Of a stretch of DNA of 64,000 nucleotides, positions 7,556 through 15,372 are shown in pieces. Every line of letters starts with the position of its first letter. Positions within the stretch are counted from its first letter, which is position 1. The notes beneath the pieces are model-generated. The model saw only the letters and a program-made list of their open reading frames with translations. It was not told the origin of the DNA and searched no databases. Both the position numbers and the translations under genes were made by a program. The DNA is from DATAGF01 sp963819845. Its GTDB lineage: Bacteria; Actinomycetota; Thermoleophilia; Miltoncostaeales; Miltoncostaeaceae. The DNA lies in the NCBI GenBank assembly GCA_963819845.1, contig CAWFXQ010000002.1, positions 124,001 to 188,000 of the forward strand. Direction: 5' to 3'.

Positions 7556-9023
7556 GTCCGACGAAATGGACGTGATCATCGTCGGAGCCGGCCCCGCGGG
7601 CCTGATGGCCGCCGCGGCGCTCGACCGCTACGGCATCGACACGCTGCTCGTCGAGCGGCGGCGCGAGCCATCCGGGCTGCCCCGGGCGACCCTGGTCAGC
7701 ACCCGGTCCATGGAGCTGCTGCGCTCCCTCGGGCGGGAGGACGACGTCCGCGCCGGCGGGGTCGAGGTCGAGTGGCTCGGGTGGGCCTGCCGGACGCTCG
7801 CCTCGTCGGCCGACGGCGTCGCGGTGCCGCTCGGCCTGCCCAGCCGCGAGCAGAGCGCGGTCCTCAGCCCCGCCGCTCCGGCGTGCGTCCCGCAGGACCA
7901 CCTCGAGCCGGTGCTGCGGCGCCACCTGAGCTCTTCGGACGCCGTGCGCATCGAGCTCGGGGTCGAGGCCACGGTGGTCGAGAACGGCCCCGACGGCGTG
8001 CGGGCCGTGCTGCGCGACCGCGGCACCGGCCGGTCGCGGACCGTGGAGGCGCGGTACATCATCGCCGCCGACGGGGCGCACAGCGCGATGCGCGCGGCGC
8101 TCGGCATCGCGATGAGGGGTCGCGACGATCTCGAATCGGCATCCTCGGCGCTTTTCCACGCCCCCCTGGGGGCGCTTCTCGGCCCGCGCCCCTTCTTCCT
8201 CTACGACATCGGGAACCCCGAGGGATCCGGGATCGTCCTGCCCGCGGGCCCGGGCGACCGCTGGATCTACGGGACGCTGGGCGCGATCGACGACGCGAGC
8301 CCCCGGGGGATGGAGCCGCGGGTGCGCGCGGCCCTCGGAGCGCCGGGCATCCGCCCGCGCATCGAGCGCACCGGCCGCTTCAGCTTCGCGGCGCAGGTCG
8401 CGGAGCGCTTCCGCGAGGGCAGCGCCTTCCTCGCCGGCGACGCGGCGCACCGCGTGACGCCGCGCGGCGGCACCGGGATGAACACGGCCATGCAGGGGGG
8501 CTGGGACCTCGGCTGGAAGCTCTCGTGGGTGCTGCACGGGTGGGCCGGGCCCGGGCTGCTCGACACCTACGAGGCCGAGCGCCGGCCCGTGGCCGAGCAC
8601 AACGCCGCCCGCTCGGCCGGCCCCGATGCATCGGCCGCCGGGGCGGCGCGGGCGATGTCGGCGGACCTCGGCGGCCGCATCCCGCACGTCCGGCTGCCGA
8701 CCGGGTCCGGCCCGGTCTCCACGCTCGATCTCCTCGGCCCGGGCCTCACGCTCTTCACCGGGCCCGATGGAACGCCCTGGTGGGCGGCGGCGGCGGCGCT
8801 CGCCGGCCCGGTGCCGCTGGCCGTTCGGGCGGTCGATGCGATCACGGCCCGAGCCCTGGGCATCCCGGGCGACGGGGCGCTGCTCGTCCGGCCCGACGGC
8901 GTGCCCGCCGGCTGGTGGCCCTCCGGCGCCGAGGCGGAGGGTGCGCTGAGGGCGGCGGTCCGGCAGGCTCGTGGCCGAGCGGTCGCGGGCGCGCCGGCCG
9001 GCCCGGAGCTCGCGGTCGCCTGA
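7554..9023 (+). CDS. FAD-dependent class A aromatic monooxygenase
   Basis: A 489-residue flavoprotein of the p-hydroxybenzoate/phenol hydroxylase group. The dinucleotide-binding motif GAGPAG is at residues 11-16. An ADGAHSAMR segment corresponds to the DG motif, and FLAGDAAHRVTPRGGTGMN to the GD motif that binds FAD ribose. Such enzymes use NAD(P)H and O2 to hydroxylate aromatic or polyketide substrates, and some inactivate antibiotics. ATG 7554 is given; ATG 7566 (MDVIIVG) is equally possible since neither has a Shine-Dalgarno. A VOC protein follows 20 bases downstream, suggesting a two-gene unit. Substrate unknown. Confidence 0.88.
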   Translation: MSDEMDVIIVGAGPAGLMAAAALDRYGIDTLLVERRREPSGLPRATLVSTRSMELLRSLGREDDVRAGGVEVEWLGWACRTLASSADGVAVPLGLPSREQSAVLSPAAPACVPQDHLEPVLRRHLSSSDAVRIELGVEATVVENGPDGVRAVLRDRGTGRSRTVEARYIIAADGAHSAMRAALGIAMRGRDDLESASSALFHAPLGALLGPRPFFLYDIGNPEGSGIVLPAGPGDRWIYGTLGAIDDASPRGMEPRVRAALGAPGIRPRIERTGRFSFAAQVAERFREGSAFLAGDAAHRVTPRGGTGMNTAMQGGWDLGWKLSWVLHGWAGPGLLDTYEAERRPVAEHNAARSAGPDASAAGAARAMSADLGGRIPHVRLPTGSGPVSTLDLLGPGLTLFTGPDGTPWWAAAAALAGPVPLAVRAVDAITARALGIPGDGALLVRPDGVPAGWWPSGAEAEGALRAAVRQARGRAVAGAPAGPELAVA

Positions 9024-9043
9024 ACCCACGAAGGGGGAGCGAC

Positions 9044-9421
9044 ATGCTGGGCCAACACCCGATCGACGTGGTCCTGCTGGCCACCGATCTCGCGGTCTCC
9101 AAGGAGTTTTACGCCGACAAGCTCGGCCTCGAGGTCCTGCACGAGAGCGAGGAGGAGGTCACCTACCGCTGCGGCGGGGACAGCCGCCTGGCGGTCACCA
9201 AGAGCACCGTCGGGACGGCCGACGAGCAGACGCAGGCCGGCTGGCGCGTCCCGGACCTGGCCGCGGAGCTCGCCGAGCTGCGCTCCCGCGGCGTCGAGAT
9301 CCAGGAGTACGACATGCCGGGGCTGAAGACCGTCGACGGGGTCGCGGACCTCGGCTTCGCGCTCATCGCGTGGATCGTCGATCCCCACCGCAACGCCCTC
9401 GCGATCCTGCAGATGAAGTAG
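9044..9421 (+). CDS. VOC family protein (glyoxalase/bleomycin-resistance fold)
   Basis: A 125-residue single-domain VOC protein. The N-terminal DVVLLATDLAVSKEFYADKLGLEV is the classic first module and the C-terminus IVDPHRNALAILQMK the last strand. ATG 9044 has a strong AAGGGGGAG upstream. Members are metal-dependent lyases, dioxygenases or binding/resistance proteins; the metal ligands cannot be assigned with confidence here. Its position directly after the monooxygenase suggests a shared substrate or detoxification role. A paralogue with the same GLKTVDGVA motif lies at 60335-60712. Confidence 0.87.
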   Translation: MLGQHPIDVVLLATDLAVSKEFYADKLGLEVLHESEEEVTYRCGGDSRLAVTKSTVGTADEQTQAGWRVPDLAAELAELRSRGVEIQEYDMPGLKTVDGVADLGFALIAWIVDPHRNALAILQMK

Positions 9422-9437
9422 GCGGCCCCGGGTCCCC

Positions 9438-10313
9438 CTATGGGTTCACGGTGAGCGGAACGACCATGCCGGCCGCCGCGTGGCCGGGAACGCCGCAGTA
9501 GATCTGATGGCTCCCGGGCGCGAGGGTCAGCTCGACCGATGTCGAGCCGCCCGCGGACGCGACCGGGGACTGGTCGATCACCGCCTGGCCGGGGACCGTG
9601 CGCGCGCCGATGCGGTGCGGGATGCTCGACCGGTTGGCGAGCTCCAGGCGGACCCGTCCGGCGGTGACGGTCACGGGGGTGGCCGGGGAGAAGGCGAGCG
9701 TCGTGCCGGCGGCGGAGCTCAGCGAAACGGTCTGGACCGGGGGCGGCGGTGGTGGCGGCGGTGGCGGTGGCGGTGGCGGCACCTTGACCGACTCCAGCTG
9801 CGCCCGGATCTCGCCGCCCGGATACGCGCTGCTGTGGACGTTGGCGTAGGTCGCGCCGGCCCGGACCGCGGCGACGAGCTCGCCGAACTCGCCCGCGTCG
9901 ATCCCCTGAGCCGCCGGGCCGATGACGTCGGCCGCCGTGAGCGTCCCCGAGATGGTGGCGGGCGCGGGCGGGCACGCCTGCGGGGGCGCCGCGGCGGGTC
10001 CATTGCCCAGGTTGGTGCAGAGGAAGGCGACGATGCCGCCGCTCTGCGCCCGCCCCCCGAAGTGGATGTGCGCCTGGCTGACGTCTCCCTGGAGGGAGGC
10101 GTAGCTGAGCTCGTAGCTGAGCTCGTCGCCGTCGGCGTCGATGCTCGCCTGGAGCTGACCCGACCCGGACGTCGACACGGGAAGGGGATCCTCCTCGTAT
10201 CCGGTCAGGGTCTCGGCGATCGACTCGCCGCCGTCGGCGAGCGCCAACGCCCCCGCCCCGGCCGTCGCCACCGCGAGGGTGCAGGCGACCGCGACCTTCA
10301 CGCGTCCCCTCAT
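9438..10313 (-). CDS. Secreted CHRD-domain plus cupredoxin fusion protein
   Basis: A 291-residue exported protein. A signal peptide (1-26) is followed by a CHRD domain (about residues 33-170: LTGYEEDPLPV, then SQAHIHFG and the final GGEIRAQLE), a 14-residue polyproline linker, and a plastocyanin-like domain. The last carries the type-1 copper ligands: His in SIPHRIG, then Cys-x5-His-x4-Met in YCGVPGHAAAGM. CHRD domains are of unknown function; the cupredoxin probably carries electrons at the cell surface. ATG 10313 has a perfect AGGAGGTG. It is convergent with the VOC gene and has its own promoter. Confidence 0.85.
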   Translation of the reverse strand: MRGRVKVAVACTLAVATAGAGALALADGGESIAETLTGYEEDPLPVSTSGSGQLQASIDADGDELSYELSYASLQGDVSQAHIHFGGRAQSGGIVAFLCTNLGNGPAAAPPQACPPAPATISGTLTAADVIGPAAQGIDAGEFGELVAAVRAGATYANVHSSAYPGGEIRAQLESVKVPPPPPPPPPPPPPPVQTVSLSSAAGTTLAFSPATPVTVTAGRVRLELANRSSIPHRIGARTVPGQAVIDQSPVASAGGSTSVELTLAPGSHQIYCGVPGHAAAGMVVPLTVNP

Positions 10314-10351
10314 CTCCGATCACCTCCTGTGGAGAGGGACTTGCGCCTCCC

Positions 10352-10381
10352 CCTCTATCCGTCAGGGCGACCGGTTGTCAA
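10352..10381 (-). promoter_or_regulatory. Promoter of the CHRD-cupredoxin gene
   Basis: On the minus strand TTGACA (10381-10376) and TAGAGG (10357-10352) are separated by 18 bases. The predicted transcript starts near 10345 and includes the AGGAGGTG ahead of the ATG at 10313. Confidence 0.55.
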
Positions 10382-10568
10382 CGGGGGCCCTCAGCCTCAC
10401 GGAGCCCTCGAGCTTGGTGGACGCCACGGCGATCGCGATGCGCGACGGTGAGCCAGGAGGTGCCGACCGCCTGGCCGGGTAGCATCACCCCGGGATCGCC
10501 ACCCGAAGCTCCACGGGACTCGGGGCGATGCCCCCAATGACGACAGTCCGCGATTCGCGAGCCGCGAT

Positions 10569-11912
10569 TTGCCCGATCGCCTGAACTCTCCGGCCAGACT
10601 CGCGGAGAAGCTCGTCTTCCCCGACGACCCGGGCTGGGACGAGGCGCGCCGGCCCTGGAATCTCGCCGTCAACCAGCGACCCGTCGCCGTGGCGCACCCC
10701 GAGTCCGTCGAGGACGTGCTGGCGGTCGTCGAGCTTGCGAGCCGCGAGGGGCTCCGCGTCGCCGCCCAGTGCACGGGTCACAACGCGGCGCCGCTCGGGT
10801 CGCTCGAGGGGACGATCCTCCTGAAGACCTCGCGCATGCGGCGCGTCGAGATCGACCCCGTCGCGCGCACCGCACGCGTCGAGGCAGGCGTGCTCTGGGC
10901 CGAGGTCAGCGCGGCCGCGGCCGCGCACGGGCTCGCCCCGCTGGCCGGGACCTCGCCGGACGTCGGCGTCGTCGGCTACACGCTCGGCGGAGGCATCTCG
11001 TGGCTGGCGCGCATGTACGGCCTGGCCTCGAACAGCGTCGTCGCCGTCGAGCTCGTCACCGCGGACGCCGGATTCGTGCGCGCCGACCGCGACAACGAGC
11101 CGGAGCTCTTCTGGGCCCTCCGCGGCGGCGGCGGCTCGTTCGGGATCGCGACCGCCATCGAGTTCGCCCTCTTCCCGGTCACCGAGGTCTACGCCGGCGT
11201 GCTGTTCTGGCCGATCGAGCGCGCCGCCGAGATCCTCGCCGCCTGGCGCGAGTGGGTTAACACGGTGCCCGACGAGGTCACGTCCGTCGGGCGGCTGCTC
11301 CAGTTCCCGCCGATCCCCGACGTGCCCGAGTTCCTCCGCGCTCGCTCGTTCGTGGTCGTCGAGGCCGCCGTCCTCGCGGACGAGTCGGTGGGCTCGGAGA
11401 TCATGCGGACGCTGCGCGAGCTCGGCCCGGAGCTCGACACCTTCGCGTTGATCCCGCCGACCTCGCTGACCGCGCTCCACATGGATCCGGAGCACCCGGT
11501 TCCCGGCGCCGGCGACGGCGGCATGCTGTCCGACTTGACGGGCGAGGCGATCGACGTGGTGGTCGAGACGGTCGTCGGATCACCGCTCCTCACGTTCGAG
11601 CTCCGGCATATCGGCGGCGCGCTGGCGGTGGCGGCGCCAGAGCACGGGGCGCTCGCGTCGCTCGAGGGCCGGTTCGTCTACTTCGCCGCCGGGATCGCGC
11701 CCACGCCCGAAGCGAGAGTGGCGGTCGATGGCCAGGTCGAGCTCGTCAAGGCCGCCCTCGAGCGGTGGGACGCCGGAAGGACGTTCATGAGCTTCATGGA
11801 GAAGCCGACCGACCCGCGCCGCTTCTACGCGAAGGACACGTACCGGCGGCTCCGGGCGATCAAGGCCCGCGTCGACCCGCACGACCTGTTCCGCGCAAAC
11901 CACCCGATCTGA
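10569..11912 (+). CDS. FAD-linked oxidoreductase, berberine-bridge-enzyme type
   Basis: A 447-residue PCMH/VAO-fold flavoprotein. AAQCTGHNAAPLG near residue 70 supplies the His that binds FAD covalently in this family. GTSPDVGVVGYTLGGG follows, where bicovalent members carry a Cys; here there is none, so a single covalent link is expected. The C-terminal BBE motif ends RRFYAKDTYRRL...VDPHDLFRANHPI. Members oxidise sugars, alkaloids or polyketides with O2. No ATG or GTG is available at the N-terminus: TTG 10569 is the most upstream start in frame and has no clear Shine-Dalgarno. Convergent with the MarR gene. Confidence 0.85.
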   Translation: MPDRLNSPARLAEKLVFPDDPGWDEARRPWNLAVNQRPVAVAHPESVEDVLAVVELASREGLRVAAQCTGHNAAPLGSLEGTILLKTSRMRRVEIDPVARTARVEAGVLWAEVSAAAAAHGLAPLAGTSPDVGVVGYTLGGGISWLARMYGLASNSVVAVELVTADAGFVRADRDNEPELFWALRGGGGSFGIATAIEFALFPVTEVYAGVLFWPIERAAEILAAWREWVNTVPDEVTSVGRLLQFPPIPDVPEFLRARSFVVVEAAVLADESVGSEIMRTLRELGPELDTFALIPPTSLTALHMDPEHPVPGAGDGGMLSDLTGEAIDVVVETVVGSPLLTFELRHIGGALAVAAPEHGALASLEGRFVYFAAGIAPTPEARVAVDGQVELVKAALERWDAGRTFMSFMEKPTDPRRFYAKDTYRRLRAIKARVDPHDLFRANHPI

Positions 11913-11949
11913 TCTCGTCCGCGAGGGACGGCCGCCGGCTGATCGACGG

Positions 11950-12426
11950 CTACACCAACGGGTTGAGCTCGAGCAGGAGCCCGCGTAGCTGTGCGAAGCG
12001 CTCCGGGCCGAGCTCCTGCGCCCAGGCGGTCTCCACCTCGCCGACCGCCTCGCGCATCGCCAGCCCCATGGAGACGCCGCGCGGGGTGAGTGCGACGCGC
12101 TTGGAGCGGAGATCCTCCGGATCCGGGCGGCGCTCCACGTAGCCGAGGCGCTCGAGCTCGCCGAGCAGGTAGTTGACGGCCTGCTTGCTGACCCGCAGCC
12201 GGGCGGCCAGGTCGGTGGGCCTCGCACCCTGCGGCCCGGGGTACTGGAAGACGTTCAGGTGCGCCTCGTCGAGGTCGTCGAAGCCGCGCTCGTGCAGCCG
12301 CTCGAGCATGTGCCGCTGCACCGCCTCCCAGGGGACGCGAAGGAGCGCGCCGATCAGGGGCGGCCCGAACGGCTCGTCGCCCGCAGCCGTTTTGGTAAAG
12401 GGACTTGACGGATTGCGCGTGGCCAT
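11950..12426 (-). CDS. MarR-family transcriptional regulator
   Basis: A 158-residue winged-helix protein. The recognition region reads RPTDLAARLRVSKQAVNYLL, followed by the wing YVERRPDPEDLRSKRVALT typical of MarR proteins. It is divergent from the cupin at 12475, and the shared 48-bp intergenic region plus the first codons of this gene form a long imperfect dyad, so autoregulation and control of the cupins is likely. ATG 12426 sits in the middle of that dyad with no Shine-Dalgarno, suggesting a leaderless message; a later start cannot be excluded but would cut helix 1. The ligand is unknown. Confidence 0.88.
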   Translation of the reverse strand: MATRNPSSPFTKTAAGDEPFGPPLIGALLRVPWEAVQRHMLERLHERGFDDLDEAHLNVFQYPGPQGARPTDLAARLRVSKQAVNYLLGELERLGYVERRPDPEDLRSKRVALTPRGVSMGLAMREAVGEVETAWAQELGPERFAQLRGLLLELNPLV

Positions 12427-12447
12427 ATATTGTCAAATCACTTTACC
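12394..12447. promoter_or_regulatory. Divergent promoter and dyad operator between marR and cupin genes
   Basis: GGTAAAGGGACTTGACG (12394-12410) is mirrored on the other strand by GGTAAAGTGATTTGACA (12447-12431), 14 of 17 matching. TTGACG (12405-12410) with TATATT (12426-12431, spacer 15) forms the rightward promoter. The dyad covers both this promoter and the MarR start codon. Confidence 0.6.
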
Positions 12448-12474
12448 ACTTGAGCGAGCGGGAGGAGGCACCAG

Positions 12475-12915
12475 ATGGCAACGAGCACGCGCGAAGAGAT
12501 CCGGGTCGGGGAGGTGGCGGTCCGCTTCCTGGTCGAGGGCGAGGAGTCGGCGGGGTCGGTCGCGGTCTTCGAGTTCGACGTTCCCGCCGGCGCGAGGGTC
12601 GCGGCCGCACACAGCCACGACGGCTTCGACGAGACGATCTACGGCCTCGCGGGCGTCCTGACCTGGACGATCGAGGGCACGTCAACCGACGTCGGCCCCG
12701 GCGAGGCGCTCCACATCCCCCGCGGCGCCGTCCACCACTGGGACAACACTCGCGACGTCGACGCCAAGGCGCTCGCGGTCGTCACCCCGGGCATCCTCGG
12801 CCCCGGCTTCTTCCGCGAGGCCGCGGCCATCCTCGACGCCGCGGTCGCCGGCCCACCCGACCTCGCAGCGGTCGCAGCGGTGATGCGCCGCCACGGCCTC
12901 ACCCCAGCGCCCTGA
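12475..12915 (+). CDS. Cupin-domain protein
   Basis: A 146-residue single cupin. The first motif is AAAHSHDGFDETIYGLAG (His, His and Glu ligands around residues 44-52) and the second ALHIPRGAVHHWDN with His ligands. It is probably a metal-dependent small enzyme or sensor. ATG 12475 follows GGGAGGAGG, a strong Shine-Dalgarno. First gene of a probable two-cupin unit controlled by the divergent MarR protein; the second cupin begins 19 bases after this stop. Substrate unknown. Confidence 0.85.
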   Translation: MATSTREEIRVGEVAVRFLVEGEESAGSVAVFEFDVPAGARVAAAHSHDGFDETIYGLAGVLTWTIEGTSTDVGPGEALHIPRGAVHHWDNTRDVDAKALAVVTPGILGPGFFREAAAILDAAVAGPPDLAAVAAVMRRHGLTPAP

Positions 12916-12934
12916 CAGCTACCCTCTCCGAGAG

Positions 12935-13546
12935 ATGTCGCATCCCGACCCCAACGGTCCGCCGGACCTCACGCCGATCCAGGTCGGCGAGGTCTGGCAG
13001 AACCCCGTCACCCGTGAGCGCGCCACGATCCTCGAGCTTCCCTTCAAGAATCCCGAGGGTCGCACGACCGCCGAGCTGACCGCGCTCGCTGGCGCGCGCG
13101 TCATGGGCGAGCACCGCCACCCGGCCCTCGTCGAGCGCTTCACCGTGCTCGAGGGCGAGCTGACCCTGAAGCTCAACGGACAGACGAGCGTCCTGCGCGA
13201 GGGCGAGTCAGCTGTCGTCGAGGCGGGCGCGTGGCACGACTGGTGGAACGCGAGCGACCGCGACGCGCGGGTGCGCGTGGAGATCACCCCGGGCGAGCGC
13301 TTCGCATACATGATCGAGACCATGTTCGGGCTCGCGCGCCTGGGACACACCAACGCCAAGGGCATGCCGGATACGTTGCAGCTCGCGCTGACCGCGCGAG
13401 AGTTCAGCGACGTCATCGTGTTCCGTAAGCCGCCCGCGGCAGTGCAGCGCGCGGTCTTCGGCGCGCTCGCCCCGATCGCGCGCCGGCGCGGCTATCGCGC
13501 GACCTACCCGCAGCTCTCACGGGCGGTGCTGGCGCCGCGGACATAG
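12935..13546 (+). CDS. Cupin-domain protein, larger paralogue
   Basis: A 203-residue protein with a central cupin: GEHRHPALVERFTVLEGEL (His, His, Glu) and a later GAWHDWWN motif with the second His. About 60 extra residues at the C-terminus include an IRRRG-like basic helix. It follows the first cupin by 19 bases. The combination suggests two steps on one compound, or a sensor plus an enzyme; this is inference. ATG 12935 has a weak GAGAG upstream. Confidence 0.8.
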   Translation: MSHPDPNGPPDLTPIQVGEVWQNPVTRERATILELPFKNPEGRTTAELTALAGARVMGEHRHPALVERFTVLEGELTLKLNGQTSVLREGESAVVEAGAWHDWWNASDRDARVRVEITPGERFAYMIETMFGLARLGHTNAKGMPDTLQLALTAREFSDVIVFRKPPAAVQRAVFGALAPIARRRGYRATYPQLSRAVLAPRT

Positions 13547-13645
13547 GAGTCGCCGCCCGGTGGCGTGACGTGCCGCCGGCGGTGACCACGGACAGTCGTC
13601 AGACGCCAACTCCAGAGGCTCGATGTCGGGCCCGTCTGGACGACG

Positions 13646-13670
13646 AAAGCCCCCGGTTTGCGGGGGCTTC
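13646..13670 (-). terminator. Terminator downstream of tRNA-Gly
   Basis: AGCCCCCG (13648-13655) pairs with CGGGGGCT (13661-13668) around a 5-base loop. On the minus strand the stem is followed by TTTCG. It begins 8 bases past the tRNA 3' end, fitting termination of the tRNA transcript. Confidence 0.7.
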
Positions 13671-13677
13671 GCGAGGA

Positions 13678-13750
13678 GCGGATGAAGGGACTCGAACCCT
13701 CGACCTTCTGCATGGCAAGCAGACGCTCTAGCCAACTGAGCTACATCCGC
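13678..13750 (-). tRNA. tRNA-Gly (anticodon GCC)
   Basis: On the minus strand GCGGATG (13750-13744) pairs with CATCCGC (13684-13678). The anticodon stem TCTGC/GCAGA holds the loop TTGCCAT, anticodon GCC. The D arm GCTCAGTTGGCTAGAGC and the T loop TTCGAGT are standard. 73 bases, CCA not encoded. Confidence 0.97.
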
Positions 13751-13773
13751 GAGGGCGGTCAGTCTACCGAGCC

Positions 13774-14520
13774 ATGACGGAGGGGTCCAAGCCGCCCGAT
13801 GCGGCCGGGGTGCGCGCCGAGCTCGCGGCCCTCGCCGACCCGGAGCGGGCGGCGTTCACGGCGCGGTTCCTCGACATCGGCCCCGGCGGCTACGGCGAGG
13901 GCGACGCGCTGCTGGGCGTCCCGGTGCCGGCGCAGCGCCGCGTGGCGCGGGCGGCGCGGGACCTGCCGCTCGGCGAGGTCGCGGACCTGCTCGGCAGCGC
14001 GGTGCACGAGCACCGGTTCACCGCGCTGGTGGTCGTGGTCGAGCGCTACCGGCGCGGCCGCGACCCGGCCCTGCGGGCCGGGCTGTCGCGCTTCTACCTC
14101 GACCATCGGGCCGGGGTCAACAACTGGGACCTCGTCGACGTGAGCGCGCCCGACCTGCTCGGCGGCGAGCTGGTGGCCGGGGACCGGGCGATCCTCGGCG
14201 AGCTGGCCGGATCGGAGCGCGTCTGGGATCGCCGCATCGCGATCGTCTCGACGCACGCGCTGATCCGCCGCGGCGAGCTCACCGAGACCCTCGCCCTCGC
14301 CGAGCGGCTGATGGGCGACCAGCACCACCTGATCCACAAAGCGGCCGGCTGGATGCTGCGCGAGGCGGGCAAGCGCGACGAGGCCGCCCTGGTCACCTTC
14401 CTCGAGGAGCACCGCGCCGCGATGCCGCGGACGATGCTGCGCTACGCGATCGAGCGGCTGCCGCCGGAGCGGCGAGCCGCCCTCATGGCGCGGGATCCGC
14501 GAGGCCGGCCTCGGGACTGA
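13774..14520 (+). CDS. AlkD-like DNA alkylation repair protein (HEAT-repeat glycosylase)
   Basis: A 248-residue helical protein of the DNA_alkylation family. The diagnostic central segment NNWDLVDVSAPDLLGG (about residues 113-128) contains the Trp and Asp used for base excision in AlkD. VWDRRIAIVST, HHLIHKAAGWMLREAGKRD and MPRTMLRYAIE follow in the family order. It would remove 3- and 7-alkyl purines from DNA. ATG 13774 has no good Shine-Dalgarno and lies just past the divergent tRNA-Gly. Full length; convergent with the Nif3 gene. Confidence 0.92.
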   Translation: MTEGSKPPDAAGVRAELAALADPERAAFTARFLDIGPGGYGEGDALLGVPVPAQRRVARAARDLPLGEVADLLGSAVHEHRFTALVVVVERYRRGRDPALRAGLSRFYLDHRAGVNNWDLVDVSAPDLLGGELVAGDRAILGELAGSERVWDRRIAIVSTHALIRRGELTETLALAERLMGDQHHLIHKAAGWMLREAGKRDEAALVTFLEEHRAAMPRTMLRYAIERLPPERRAALMARDPRGRPRD

Positions 14521-14570
14521 GCGCCAGCCCCGGGCGGACCAGATCCGCCAGGTCGGTGCAGCCGCGCGAG

Positions 14571-15353
14571 CTACGCCGCCTGCCAGGGGTCGGTGTCGGC
14601 GTCGGCGAAGTGGACCTCCACCCCGTCCGCGGCGAGGGCCTGCTCGAGCGACTTGGTCCAGCGCTTCATGGCGACCCGCTCGGCCCGGGCGTGGGGCAGG
14701 CAGACCAGCGGGAGGCCCTCGGCGCGGTCGGCGTCGTGGTAGCGCAGGTCGCTGGTGACGTAGGCGTCGGCCTCGGCGGCGCGGGCGGCGTCGATGAGCG
14801 ACCCGCCGGAGCCGGTGCAGCAGGCCACCCGCTCCACCCGGGCGAAGGGGTCGCCGGCGTAGGTGACGCTGGGGCCGCCGAAGCCGGCGCGGACGCGCTC
14901 GACCAGCGCGCCCAGGGTGGTGGGCGCCACCGGGCCCACCCGGCCGAGGCCGCAGGCGGGGTCGTCGGCGCTCGGCACCAGGGCGCGCTGCGGGGCGATG
15001 CCCAGCAGCTCGGCCATCACGTCGTTGAGCCCGCCGGGGGCGGCGTCGAGGTTGGTGTGGGCGGCGATCACGGCGACCCGGCCCTCGGCCGCGCGCAGCA
15101 CCAGCTCGCTGGCCGCGCCGGCGTCGCTCACCGCGGCCAGCGTCGGGAAGATCGGCGGGTGGTGGGTGAGCACCGCGTCGCAGCCGGTCTCGCGGGCCTC
15201 GCCGAGCACCTCGTCGCGCAGCTCGAGCGCCACCAGGACGCGGCGCGCCGGCTGGTTGTGGCGCCCCACCAAGAGGCCGACGTTGTCCCACTCCTCCGCC
15301 AGCCCGGAGGGGGCGAGGCGCTCGATGGCGGCGAGGAGCTGCGCGACAAGCAC
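14571..15353 (-). CDS. Nif3-like dinuclear metal centre protein
   Basis: A 260-residue NIF3/DUF34 protein. EEWDNVGLLVG (20-30) is the signature; LTHHPPIF (62-69) and AAHTNLDAAPGG (about 97-108) give metal ligands, and YVTSDLRYHDA plus LPHARAE the remainder. Often annotated as GTP cyclohydrolase I type 2, but the true function is unsettled. The start is GTG 15353; an ATG at 15361 is in another frame. It begins 19 bases after the EF-G-like stop and is the last gene of a five-gene minus-strand run. Confidence 0.9.
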   Translation of the reverse strand: MLVAQLLAAIERLAPSGLAEEWDNVGLLVGRHNQPARRVLVALELRDEVLGEARETGCDAVLTHHPPIFPTLAAVSDAGAASELVLRAAEGRVAVIAAHTNLDAAPGGLNDVMAELLGIAPQRALVPSADDPACGLGRVGPVAPTTLGALVERVRAGFGGPSVTYAGDPFARVERVACCTGSGGSLIDAARAAEADAYVTSDLRYHDADRAEGLPLVCLPHARAERVAMKRWTKSLEQALAADGVEVHFADADTDPWQAA

Positions 15354-15372
15354 CTCGCCATCGTAGTGCGGC

